Source: a virus
Reading direction: 5' to 3' (one strand)
Virus record (IMG/VR): IMGVR_UViG_3300020474_000136
Span: 1 to 22,033 of that record
DNA length: 22,033 nt
Shown here: positions 12,159 through 19,617 of the stretch, piece after piece
Layout of the letters: each line of letters begins with the position of its first letter
Numbering within the stretch: position 1 is the first letter of the stretch
The notes under the pieces: generated by a model
Told to the model about the DNA's origin: nothing
Seen by the model: the letters and a program-made list of their open reading frames with translations, nothing else
Databases searched by the model: none
Made by a program: the position numbers and the translations under genes

Positions 12159-12535
12159 TGTGCTTCTTCATCCCATGCTAGTGTTGATTCATTCCATTCC
12201 CACGTACGAGTTTCATCTGCAGGGGGCATTGGTATAGGCGGTTCCCAATCTGAATCATCTGAATTTAAAACCCATGATGGATATGCAGACGGTTTAGGGG
12301 GAACAAACTTATCTTTACTAGCATCGTAGGTATCTCCAACACCTGCAAATTTACCACGGATATTTTGGTTGTAAGATGTTTTTTTCCAATTGGTTTCTGA
12401 ACCATGAAATGAACGAAGTTTAGCGACTGCACGATTTTCATCTAGTTCACCTGTATCTGTCCATTCATAAAAGTCGTCAAGAACCTCTACTGCCTCGACA
12501 ACATTAGAATCACTTATTTTAGCGTAATGTGCCAT
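12155..12535 (-). CDS. MAHYAKIS-type cyanophage protein, probable tail/fibre component (126 aa)
   Basis: The sequence MAHYAKISDSNVVEAVEVLDD, then W-KKTSYNQN, GVGDTYDASKDKFVPPKP, YPSWVLNSDDSDWEPP and a final TWEWNESTLAWDE is a pattern I know from many T4-like marine phages, where it is a small virion or fibre-associated protein of undetermined role. The repeated Trp/Pro-containing segments suggest an extended beta structure. A T4-type late promoter box (CTAAATA) lies 30 nt upstream, in line with late expression. The AAAAGGA ribosome binding site is unusually close to the ATG. Confidence 0.8.
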   Translation of the reverse strand: MAHYAKISDSNVVEAVEVLDDFYEWTDTGELDENRAVAKLRSFHGSETNWKKTSYNQNIRGKFAGVGDTYDASKDKFVPPKPSAYPSWVLNSDDSDWEPPIPMPPADETRTWEWNESTLAWDEEAQ

Positions 12536-12564
12536 TCCTTTTAATAGTTAGGTTATACTTTAGT

Positions 12565-12571
12565 TATTTAG
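12565..12571 (-). promoter_or_regulatory. T4-type late promoter box CTAAATA
   Basis: On the minus strand CTAAATA lies at 12571-12565, 30 nt before the MAHYAKIS gene, overlapping the stop of the preceding oxygenase gene. It resembles the T4 late promoter TATAAATA, which needs no -35 box. The same heptamer stands before another virion gene at 19611-19617. Confidence 0.5.
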
Positions 12572-13134
12572 CACTTAGTGTCATGAGCATATTCAACGTG
12601 GTATCCGTCTGCTCTAACAAAGTGCATAAAGATTTGGTGATAGTATGTCTTTGGCGTACCTTTTAAAGGTTCTCTCCAATGATCTACCTCCATACCTTTA
12701 TATAATACAGCATCACCATGATTTGTGTAAAGTTCTTTAACCTGTTTGTCAGGAAGTTCAAAAAATATTGGCCAAGGATAATCTGCATTGGTGCTGATAT
12801 TCATTGATACACTAATTTCACAAGCAGGTCTATCATGATGTCTCTTCAGTTCCTGACCTTTGAAATAAAATCTATCAAAGTAATATGTTGGGTATAATTT
12901 TTCTCCTAATATTTGTTCAACTTTTGATTGAACACCTTGATATAGTTCTTTATACTTAGGATGATTATATCTAGCGAGACTATTAGGAACTTGTCCTTCC
13001 TCTGATAAATTTTCCATCCTGCCTTTTTTATCATACCCAAACTTTCCTCTCTCAAGAGGGGGATCTTCAACTAATGCAGGGGCAAGTGCTAATTGTTTTA
13101 GTTGAATTACTGTCCAGTCTTTATAATATATCAT
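12568..13134 (-). CDS. 2OG-Fe(II) oxygenase-like protein (188 aa)
   Basis: The metal site is visible as RHHDRPACEISVSMNI (H99 and D101 of an HxD motif) and distal H152 in VDHWREPLKG, in a Pro/Trp-rich beta-helix context (YPWPIFFELP). R154 or the later YYHQIFMHF segment may bind 2OG. A GTG at 13140 is possible, but the ATG at 13134 (MIYYKDW) is chosen because it overlaps the upstream stop (ATGA, 13131-13134). The substrate is unknown. It differs from the TIGR02466-like paralogues and forms its own type within the cluster. Confidence 0.8.
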   Translation of the reverse strand: MIYYKDWTVIQLKQLALAPALVEDPPLERGKFGYDKKGRMENLSEEGQVPNSLARYNHPKYKELYQGVQSKVEQILGEKLYPTYYFDRFYFKGQELKRHHDRPACEISVSMNISTNADYPWPIFFELPDKQVKELYTNHGDAVLYKGMEVDHWREPLKGTPKTYYHQIFMHFVRADGYHVEYAHDTKC

Positions 13135-13688
13135 CGCCACTTAGGTCCCATAACCCATCCTACCAAAGTCTTACGAATACCACCAGTGACTTCAGTAACT
13201 CTATGTGGTGTCCTACTATCAAAAACAATAAACGTACCTCTACGTCTAGGAACTAGATATATATCTTCATCAGTATTTTTCATTTCAATATTACCACCTT
13301 GATAATCATCAGGGGATGATAGTTGTAAAATAAAAGACAGTTTCCTTAACCTACCTTCTTGAAGTGGAACAGTATTATCTGCATCTTGATGCCAGTTATA
13401 ATATTGACCTTTTTCATACACTGTGTATTGAATTGAATCTCCATCAATACCCTCTACATCATACATAAAGTTCTCTCTATTGGACTTTAATACATAAGAC
13501 ATACAGAAACCACCAACCCATGAAGTTGCAGGAATCCAAGATGTTTGAGCATCCCTAGTCTCATATACCTCTCCCTCTCTGACAGTTGCTACTTTAACAA
13601 CATCATCATATGGTTTACTCTCTCTTTCTATGAGACTAACTAATTCCTCTGGAATTTCTGTCTCATACCACATCGTATTCCATGTCAT
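13131..13688 (-). CDS. PKHD/P4H-type 2OG-Fe(II) oxygenase (185 aa)
   Basis: This has a complete 2OG-Fe(II) oxygenase core: YNWHQDADN with H100 and D102, RKLSFILQLSSPDDYQGGN, then FIVFDSRTPHRVTEVTGG with distal H162, and R172 (IRKTLVGWV) for 2OG. It is closest in pattern to the PiuC/YbiX PKHD-type hydroxylases. It is the first gene of the oxygenase string and diverges from the carbamoyltransferase gene across 48 nt. No ribosome binding site precedes the ATG, and Met6 (MWYETEIP) is an alternative start. Confidence 0.88.
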   Translation of the reverse strand: MTWNTMWYETEIPEELVSLIERESKPYDDVVKVATVREGEVYETRDAQTSWIPATSWVGGFCMSYVLKSNRENFMYDVEGIDGDSIQYTVYEKGQYYNWHQDADNTVPLQEGRLRKLSFILQLSSPDDYQGGNIEMKNTDEDIYLVPRRRGTFIVFDSRTPHRVTEVTGGIRKTLVGWVMGPKWR

Positions 13689-13704
13689 AATTTAAAAATC
13701 ATGT

Positions 13705-13710
13705 TATAAT
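13705..13710 (+). promoter_or_regulatory. -10 box of the carbamoyltransferase promoter (divergent region)
   Basis: TATAAT at 13705-13710 lies in the 48-nt AT-rich gap between the divergent genes, without a good -35 box. Transcription would start near 13717, leaving a leader with CAGGAATC before the ATG at 13737. On the other strand, TATTAT and TATAAC-like boxes overlap it and could serve the oxygenase string. Confidence 0.5.
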
Positions 13711-13736
13711 ATATGTATCAGGAATCAAAAACCCTC

Positions 13737-15377
13737 ATGAGAAATTTAGGTATCAGTAGAGTTCATAATTCTTCTACCACTATACTACAAAATGGCGAAA
13801 TTGTCTACCACCTTGAGAATGAAAGATTATCTAATAGAAAGTATGATGCGTTTCCATTTCAATGTTTAACTGAACTTGATACAAGAAATCTTGATAATAT
13901 TTGTATTGCAGGTGTAGGTAAGTTGACACCTGCTGACTGTTTCATTGATGATGACCCATATAGTTTGTATGTAAAGACGAAAGAAAATAAGTATGATACT
14001 AAGGTTCATGACCTATCACTATCACATCATAAATTACATGCAGCACACGCTTTTTATAACTCAGGGTTTGATGAAGCGATCTGTATTGTAAAAGATGGAA
14101 TGGGATCTGACGTACCTCTGATAGGGGATATGTTTCAGACAGGCACTTATGGTAGAGAAATATCATCAACCTTTGCAGCATCTTATCCTGCAAATTTTAA
14201 CCTTGTAGAGAGACACGTTGCTGTTCCTTTTGAAGCGAGAGATAGAATAGGTAAGACATTTATATCTAATAATCTTGGTGAGGGTATGGCATTTCAAAAG
14301 ACATCAATGGCATTTGGTTTTCATGAACTAGATGCAGGTAAGGTTATGGGTATGGCATCTTATGGGGAAGAACTACCCATATCAATATACGAGGACTGTT
14401 TGATTGATAATGAATTATTTTATATTGGAAAAGATTTACATGATACAGGAATAAATTATATATTTGGTGATTTTAATTCAAAAGCAGATTTTGCTTTCAC
14501 CTTACAAAAACAAACACAAGAACATGTTGCTCAACATATATTGTATCAGATTGAACAAACAGGGTGTAAGAACGTATGTTTATCTGGGGGATTTTTTCTA
14601 AACTGCGTTGCAAACTATTATTATTTGAGTGTGTTACCTAGTGATGTAAATTTATATATTGAACCTGTATCAAGTGATGCAGGTACATCTATTGGTGCAA
14701 CAAAACTTGTTCACCATGAAATAACTGGTGACATGACAAAACGTCCATTGAAAAATTTATATCTGGGACCTGTCCAAGATAACTTTACTCGGTTGTATAT
14801 GGAAAGCACTAGACCTACAACTCCATTTGAAGTAGCAGATATGATTGCTGACGGGAAAATAATTGCAATCTATCAAGGTAGATCCGAAGCAGGACCTAGA
14901 GCATTAGGAAATAGATCCATATTGTTTGACCCTCGTAATAAAGAAGCAAAAGATATAATCAATAGAGTAAAGAGACGTGAAGAGTTCAGACCTTTTGCTG
15001 CAACAGTTATGGAAGAATATGCAGACGGTTGGTTTGATATGAGAGGATTAAATCAGAGTCCTTATATGATGTACGCTGTAAATGTAATGTCAGATGAAAT
15101 ACCTGGTGTTACTCATGTTGATAATACTTGTAGAGTTCAGACAGTAAATGAAGATCAGAACTTTCATTACTATCAACTAATTAATTGTTTCCATGAAAAA
15201 ACAGGGGTTCCTATTTTGTTCAATACATCTTTTAACCTTGCGGGTGAATGTATTGTTGAAACTCCTGTTGATGCTATTGAAACTATGAAAAGATCTAAGA
15301 TAGATGCGATATATTTTGCTGACTTAGGGTGTTTGGTATCTAATAATAACAATACCACTACCACCTTGACCGCCTGA
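13737..15377 (+). CDS. NodU/CmcH-type carbamoyltransferase (546 aa)
   Basis: This enzyme family moves a carbamoyl group from carbamoyl phosphate, through a carbamoyl-adenylate, to a hydroxyl on a sugar or other small molecule. Visible are the ASKHA N-terminal start MRNLGISRVHNSSTTIL, the metal-binding HHKLHA (97-102) with VKDGMGSD after it, and the C-terminal YrdC-like domain with GRSEAGPRALGNRS (381-394). Full length is normal. The frame opens at 13713, but that ATG lies 3 nt after the -10 box; the ATG at 13737 fits the family N-terminus and an AGGA site. It is the only plus-strand gene here and overlaps the glycine-rich fibre gene tail to tail by 54 nt, which extends its C-terminus with NNNNTTTTLTA. 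Such genes are known in cyanomyoviruses; the acceptor is unknown. Confidence 0.92.
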   Translation: MRNLGISRVHNSSTTILQNGEIVYHLENERLSNRKYDAFPFQCLTELDTRNLDNICIAGVGKLTPADCFIDDDPYSLYVKTKENKYDTKVHDLSLSHHKLHAAHAFYNSGFDEAICIVKDGMGSDVPLIGDMFQTGTYGREISSTFAASYPANFNLVERHVAVPFEARDRIGKTFISNNLGEGMAFQKTSMAFGFHELDAGKVMGMASYGEELPISIYEDCLIDNELFYIGKDLHDTGINYIFGDFNSKADFAFTLQKQTQEHVAQHILYQIEQTGCKNVCLSGGFFLNCVANYYYLSVLPSDVNLYIEPVSSDAGTSIGATKLVHHEITGDMTKRPLKNLYLGPVQDNFTRLYMESTRPTTPFEVADMIADGKIIAIYQGRSEAGPRALGNRSILFDPRNKEAKDIINRVKRREEFRPFAATVMEEYADGWFDMRGLNQSPYMMYAVNVMSDEIPGVTHVDNTCRVQTVNEDQNFHYYQLINCFHEKTGVPILFNTSFNLAGECIVETPVDAIETMKRSKIDAIYFADLGCLVSNNNNTTTTLTA

Positions 15378-16502
15378 CCCACCTGGCCAAGGGTTACCAG
15401 CTCCTCCACCACCACCGCCTCCACGGTTGCCTGAACCATTTGCTCCATTTCCATTACCAGAACGTTGAGGGGATGAACCACCATGTCCACCTCCACCAGA
15501 ACCTCCATTTCCTCCACGACAGGAACCTGGGTGACCACCGCCACCTCCTCCGCCACCTGCGTAGGTTGTATTACTTCCAGAATATACACTTGAACGTCCG
15601 TTTCCGCCAGGTGCTTGACGTCCATTTCCTCCAGTTCCACCATTACCATTAGCACCTCCTCCACCAGAACCTGAGTAACATGCTTGGTTAGGATTTGGAC
15701 CACCAGGATTTCCATGTCCATTAGAACCAGACTGACCAGGTGCACCAGGTTGTTGTGCAGAACCACCAGAACCAGGTGAACCTCCACCTCCTCCTGCTCC
15801 ACCGCCAGATCCGCCAGGACCACCAGGTCTATTACCTGGACCTGAAGCACCGTATCCTCCACCATATGCTGTCAATCCAATAGGACCTCCAACTGATGAG
15901 TTACTACCAGGTTGACCAGGATTTTGTCCAGATGTATAACCAGTTCCTCCTCCACCAACACTAACAGGGAAACTTCCCGCAGTAACAGTCATAGATCCTA
16001 CTTGAACCCATCCTCCTGCTCCTCCTCCAGAACCTCCGTCAGTTCCTCCAGAACCAGGACCAGCATTACGAGTTCCACCACCTGCACCACCACCAACTAC
16101 AAGAACATCAACTGTTCCTTCTCCATTAGAAATATTAAATGTTCCACTACTAGTAAATGTATGAATAGTATATCCACCTGCAGTTGAAACTGATCCACCA
16201 GTCGCTGTTATTCCAGTTCCTTGTCCAACATTTCTCCATTCAGTTCCGTCCCAAACTTTCATTATTTCATCATTCGTATCCCATACAATACTACCAGTTG
16301 TGTTTCCACTACTAGGTAAAGCACTCGTTGCATATCGAGGAATAAGTAATACCGAGTTAACTGTTACATCATCAGTAGTAACATCACCAGTAGATGAGAT
16401 ATTACCTGCAAAAGATATATTTCCAGTTGAATCAAAGGTTACTTCAGGACCAGATGCAGCCGCCTGTCTACCTTTAACTTTATCTACTCTAATTTCAGAC
16501 AT
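15324..16502 (-). CDS. Glycine-rich, Pro-Gly-rich tail-fibre/adhesin protein (392 aa)
   Basis: The N-terminus (MSEIRVDKVKGRQAAASGP) and the segment GSIVWDTNDEIMKVWDGTEW (about 69-88) match the fibre module of the neighbouring genes. Then follows TFTSSGTFNISNGEGTVDVLVVGGGAGGG, which opens a long glycine-rich region (about 135-380) with 13 Pro-Gly dipeptides and many G-x-P or G-P-G triplets, and a closing GSGIVIIRYQTP. This recalls the glycine-rich adhesin domains (gp38-like, polyglycine II sandwich) of T-even phages, which bind host receptors. The ATG follows AGGATTT and a GATAAATA late box. The low-complexity codons give long shadow frames on both strands, which are not genes. Confidence 0.88.
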   Translation of the reverse strand: MSEIRVDKVKGRQAAASGPEVTFDSTGNISFAGNISSTGDVTTDDVTVNSVLLIPRYATSALPSSGNTTGSIVWDTNDEIMKVWDGTEWRNVGQGTGITATGGSVSTAGGYTIHTFTSSGTFNISNGEGTVDVLVVGGGAGGGTRNAGPGSGGTDGGSGGGAGGWVQVGSMTVTAGSFPVSVGGGGTGYTSGQNPGQPGSNSSVGGPIGLTAYGGGYGASGPGNRPGGPGGSGGGAGGGGGSPGSGGSAQQPGAPGQSGSNGHGNPGGPNPNQACYSGSGGGGANGNGGTGGNGRQAPGGNGRSSVYSGSNTTYAGGGGGGGGHPGSCRGGNGGSGGGGHGGSSPQRSGNGNGANGSGNRGGGGGGGAGNPWPGGSGGQGGSGIVIIRYQTP

Positions 16503-16525
16503 GTCTTAAAAAATCCTGTATGTTT

Positions 16526-16533
16526 TATTTATC
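16526..16533 (-). promoter_or_regulatory. T4-type late promoter box GATAAATA
   Basis: GATAAATA on the minus strand (16533-16526) is close to the T4 late consensus TATAAATA. It overlaps the stop of the preceding fibre gene and lies 23 nt before the ATG of the glycine-rich fibre gene. Confidence 0.5.
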
Positions 16534-17386
16534 ATTTTACCCAAAGGTAACCATTGGATGCACCATTAGTATCTTCACGAAATCCGCAGTTGTTGCCTGA
16601 TTCGGGGTGTCTACCCCAAGCGAAGTATGTTCCACCTGAGGTATGGTGGTCACCAAAACCCCTAGTTCCTGTGTTAGGGTTTCTATCAGATAGAGTTCCT
16701 TGATATGTAGTTGAAATTCTAGTTCTTGCATTTTGATTACTAGCAGAACTAACTAAATCTACAGTAGCAGAAGAATCAATAAACACATTTTTATTAAATC
16801 CAGTTGCTTCCATCCAATATCTAGTAGAACCAGAGTAAGTTGAACTATTTACAAGAGCATTGATCCATGAGTCTGCCATTTTAGTTGTGGATGTATTAGT
16901 AAGTCTAGGACCTGTAGTTCCACTAATACGAACAGAACCATTAGTCATATGATCTTGACATGTAGATGTTCTAACATGTGCCACCATAACCCATCCACCA
17001 CTATTTCTAGAATTATCAACGTACATCTCATATGCTGTTTGACCAGCTGGTTGAATCCAATAATTACCAGATACCAATCCTGCGAGTTGTGCTGTATTCG
17101 TTGCGGGAGTTCCTTGTGTACCTACAGCTCCTGCAGGAGCAGAACTTGCCCTATACCATGCACTACCATCATAAACTTCAACATAGGATAAAGTTGTATT
17201 ATATCTTACATGACCTGCTTGAGGTGAGCCAGGTCTTTGTGCAGTAGTTCCTTTTGGTAGGGTAAATCTACCTAAACGATTATGCGATAGAGTTCCAACA
17301 ATATTAATATTGTTACTACTCTCCATCGTGATCAATCGGTTAGTATCCGCAGATCCGTGTATTTCTCCAACTCTTAGTATACTCAT
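16532..17386 (-). CDS. Tail fibre with fibrinogen-like C-terminal domain, copy 1 (284 aa)
   Basis: The N-terminal third holds the shared fibre module LPKGTTAQRPGSPQAGHVRYNTTLSYVEVYDGSAW (about 43-77). From about residue 100 the pattern SGNYWIQPAGQTAYEMYVD...GGWVMV resembles the fibrinogen-related/collagen C-terminal fold, a sugar- or protein-binding domain in animals and in some phage fibres. Two cysteines (143 and 267) are kept in all three copies and might form a disulfide. It is the last of three tandem paralogues; the ATG is 1 nt after the stop of copy 2. It probably contributes to host recognition (inference). Confidence 0.85.
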   Translation of the reverse strand: MSILRVGEIHGSADTNRLITMESSNNINIVGTLSHNRLGRFTLPKGTTAQRPGSPQAGHVRYNTTLSYVEVYDGSAWYRASSAPAGAVGTQGTPATNTAQLAGLVSGNYWIQPAGQTAYEMYVDNSRNSGGWVMVAHVRTSTCQDHMTNGSVRISGTTGPRLTNTSTTKMADSWINALVNSSTYSGSTRYWMEATGFNKNVFIDSSATVDLVSSASNQNARTRISTTYQGTLSDRNPNTGTRGFGDHHTSGGTYFAWGRHPESGNNCGFREDTNGASNGYLWVK

Positions 17387-17387
17387 G

Positions 17388-18272
17388 TTATTTTATCCAT
17401 AGGTAACCATTTGATGCACCCAGATTATCAGATCTGAATCCGCAGTTATTTCCTGATTCAGGGTGTCTACCATAAGCATAATATGTTCCACCTGATGTAT
17501 GGTGGTCACCAAAACCTCTAGTTCCTGTGTTAGGACCTCTATCAGAGAGACTACCTTCATAGGAAGTAGAGACTCGTGTTCTTGCGTTTTGATTACTAGC
17601 AGAACTGAGTAAGTCTACAGTAGCATTAGAATCAATAAACATATTTTTAACAGGATTAGCAAAACCATGTGCTTCCATCCAATATCTAGTAGAACCAGAG
17701 TATGTAGATACACTTACCATAGCATTCATCCATGAATCTTCAACTTTACATGTGCTGGTATTACCAAATCTGGGACCTAAACTATTGCTAATACGAACAG
17801 CACCTTGATTCATATGATCTTGACATGTAGATGTTCTAGCATGAACAGTCAATACCCATCCACCTCCATTACGATCACAATCAACATACATTTTATAACT
17901 GTTGTTGCTTGAATTAGGTTTGATCCAATAGAGACCAGAAGGTAATCCCTCTGCCTTGATTGCCATACCACTGATAGCAGGGTTACTCTGAGTTCCTAGT
18001 GTAGATGTAGATGCAGCATCAGGACCTATAACAGATTTCCATTCACTTCCTGTATAAACCTCTAAAAAATTCTCTGTAGTATTAAATCTTACATAACCTG
18101 CAGATGCACTACCTGGTCTTTGTGCAGTCGTACCCGTAGGAACTTTCATTGCATTGATACTATTATGATGAAATATATCTCCATTAACTGTTAAAGTATG
18201 CCCTGAGGGAAGAGTTACTTGCCCAAGTGATGTAGCGATTCCGCCTAGTTTTCCGATAGTTACTCTGCTCAT
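17388..18272 (-). CDS. Tail fibre with fibrinogen-like C-terminal domain, copy 2 (294 aa)
   Basis: This is a paralogue of the genes on both sides. The fibre module is VPTGTTAQRPGSASAGYVRF (44-63) followed by NTTENFLEVYTGSEW, and the fibrinogen-like region begins near residue 110. This copy keeps the diagnostic MYVDCDRNGGGWV (128-140), matching the vyCD...GGGW signature of fibrinogen-related domains, which supports the assignment of all three. Its VRISNSLGPRFGN segment differs from the other two. Its stop is 1 nt before the ATG of copy 1. Confidence 0.87.
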   Translation of the reverse strand: MSRVTIGKLGGIATSLGQVTLPSGHTLTVNGDIFHHNSINAMKVPTGTTAQRPGSASAGYVRFNTTENFLEVYTGSEWKSVIGPDAASTSTLGTQSNPAISGMAIKAEGLPSGLYWIKPNSSNNSYKMYVDCDRNGGGWVLTVHARTSTCQDHMNQGAVRISNSLGPRFGNTSTCKVEDSWMNAMVSVSTYSGSTRYWMEAHGFANPVKNMFIDSNATVDLLSSASNQNARTRVSTSYEGSLSDRGPNTGTRGFGDHHTSGGTYYAYGRHPESGNNCGFRSDNLGASNGYLWIK

Positions 18273-18273
18273 T

Positions 18274-19170
18274 TTATTTCACCCATAAGTATCCGTTTGA
18301 TGCACCGTTAGAGTCAGATCTGAATCCACAATTGTTTCCAGATTCAGGGTGTCTACCGTATGCAAAGTATGTTCCACCAGAGGTATGGTGATCTCCGAAA
18401 CCTCTAGTTCCTGTATTAGGACCTCTGTCAGAAAGACCCCCTTGATATGAAGTTGATATTCTAGTTCTAGGATTATCGTTAGATGCACTACTTAATAGAT
18501 CAACAGTTGCTTCACTTTGAATGAAAACATTTTTAGGACCAAAGTCTAATGCATGCATCCAGTATGCAGTATTACCAGTGTAACTAGAACCATTGCGTAA
18601 TGCTTGAATCCAACTGTCCGCCATCTTCGTTGTAGATGTATCTGATGTTCTAGGACCTGTAGTTCCACTAATACGAACGGAACTATTAGTCATATGATCT
18701 TGACAAGTTGATGTCCTTGCATGAACACACAATACCCATCCACCACCATTATCATCATTATTAACATACATCTGATATGCAGTCTGTCCTTCTGGTTGAA
18801 TCCAATATATACCACTTGGTTTACTTGCATTATATATTGCGTTTCCATCTACTGCAGGGTTATCTTGACTTCCTATCTCACCTTGAGCAAGTCCTGTTAC
18901 CATATTACACCAACCACCTGCATAAACTTGAAGTTGGTTATCTGTAGTATTCCATCTTAGTTGCCCTTCAAGAAATGTTTTTTGAAATTCTCGTTGTTGC
19001 AGATCCCATTCTGTAGTAGTTCCATAAGGAACCACCATATGACTGGTTCCTAATGTAGTAAAACTTAATTGACTTCCTGCTGTAAAATTTAAGGCAGCAG
19101 CTTTATCTACAGTTATATTATAACTGTTTGATAATAAACCCTCTATCTGTTGGACGTTGAGTTTTGACAT
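18274..19170 (-). CDS. Tail fibre with fibrinogen-like C-terminal domain, copy 3 (298 aa)
   Basis: This is a third paralogue with the most diverged N-terminal part: PYGTTTEWDLQQREFQKTF and LRWNTTDNQLQVYAGGW replace the RPGS form of the other copies. The C-terminal domain is again fibrinogen-like (SGIYWIQPEGQTAYQMYVNN, then GGGWVLCVHARTST) and ends CGFRSDSNGASNGYLWVK. It matches copy 1 in the VRISGTTGPR region and copy 2 near SDRGPNTGTRGFG, pointing to exchange between copies. Its ATG directly follows the stop of the 138-aa gene. Confidence 0.86.
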   Translation of the reverse strand: MSKLNVQQIEGLLSNSYNITVDKAAALNFTAGSQLSFTTLGTSHMVVPYGTTTEWDLQQREFQKTFLEGQLRWNTTDNQLQVYAGGWCNMVTGLAQGEIGSQDNPAVDGNAIYNASKPSGIYWIQPEGQTAYQMYVNNDDNGGGWVLCVHARTSTCQDHMTNSSVRISGTTGPRTSDTSTTKMADSWIQALRNGSSYTGNTAYWMHALDFGPKNVFIQSEATVDLLSSASNDNPRTRISTSYQGGLSDRGPNTGTRGFGDHHTSGGTYFAYGRHPESGNNCGFRSDSNGASNGYLWVK

Positions 19171-19587
19171 TTATGTTACGCTCCATGCCCCACCTGATTC
19201 CACTGTAACTGTATATCCACTCGCCACTGTTATAGGACCTGCACTCATTCCGTTGGCAAACTCTGCACCTGCTGAAGGTCCGACTGTAATATTTTCTGAT
19301 ATAGTTGTAGGATTAGTTCTAATAATACTATCACTTCCAAGAGAAGGACCACCACCTGCAACGGGTGACCATCCCGCAGACCCCGTTCCATCATCTGCTT
19401 TGTAAATCTCTGCAGAATCTAATGAAGTATTGAAACGCATTGTTCCAACAGATACACCTGTAGGTCTATTTCCAGTCGTACCTGCAGGTAATCTGAATAT
19501 CGAGTTAGTGCTTAAAAAACTTAATGTAGTAATAATTGCACTTGTGCTTTGGGAAATTTGATTCCCACTAATCTTTGTAATTGCCAT
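19171..19587 (-). CDS. Small tail-fibre/structural protein (138 aa)
   Basis: The opening MAITKISGNQISQSTSAII is a common N-terminus of small cyanophage fibre proteins (recollection). The central LPAGTTGNRPTGVSVGTMRF followed by NTSLDSAEIYKADD is the same fibre module as in the genes downstream, but no fibrinogen-like domain follows; instead a beta-rich tail ends VTVESGGAWSVT. A late box (CTAAATA) lies 24 nt upstream at the end of the large structural gene. The ATG has only a distant AAGGA. It is probably an adaptor or short fibre part. Confidence 0.82.
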   Translation of the reverse strand: MAITKISGNQISQSTSAIITTLSFLSTNSIFRLPAGTTGNRPTGVSVGTMRFNTSLDSAEIYKADDGTGSAGWSPVAGGGPSLGSDSIIRTNPTTISENITVGPSAGAEFANGMSAGPITVASGYTVTVESGGAWSVT

Positions 19588-19610
19588 GTTATGTTACAAT
19601 CATTCCTTAC

Positions 19611-19617
19611 TATTTAG
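19611..19617 (-). promoter_or_regulatory. T4-type late promoter box CTAAATA
   Basis: CTAAATA on the minus strand (19617-19611) includes the stop TAA of the large structural gene and lies 24 nt before the next ATG. It is the same heptamer as at 12565-12571, and would start the fibre gene series. Confidence 0.5.

Noticed and set aside
15173-15865. 230-aa minus-strand frame rich in Val, Leu and Glu
   Set aside because: It is the shadow of the glycine-rich fibre gene in another frame: GGN repeats read one base off give Val/Glu/Leu runs. No start signal, and it also runs into the end of the carbamoyltransferase gene.
15912-16187. 91-aa plus-strand Ser/Thr/Arg-rich frame
   Set aside because: Antisense of the glycine-rich fibre; low-complexity composition and no ribosome binding site.
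16949-17247. Plus-strand Cys-rich frames opposite the fibrinogen-like fibre gene
   Set aside because: Antisense shadows of a conserved fibre gene; similar frames arise at the same place in the paralogues.
16532-19170. Diversity-generating retroelement targets in the fibre C-termini
   Set aside because: The C-terminal ends are conserved between the copies, not hypervariable, and no reverse transcriptase or template repeat is visible in the window.
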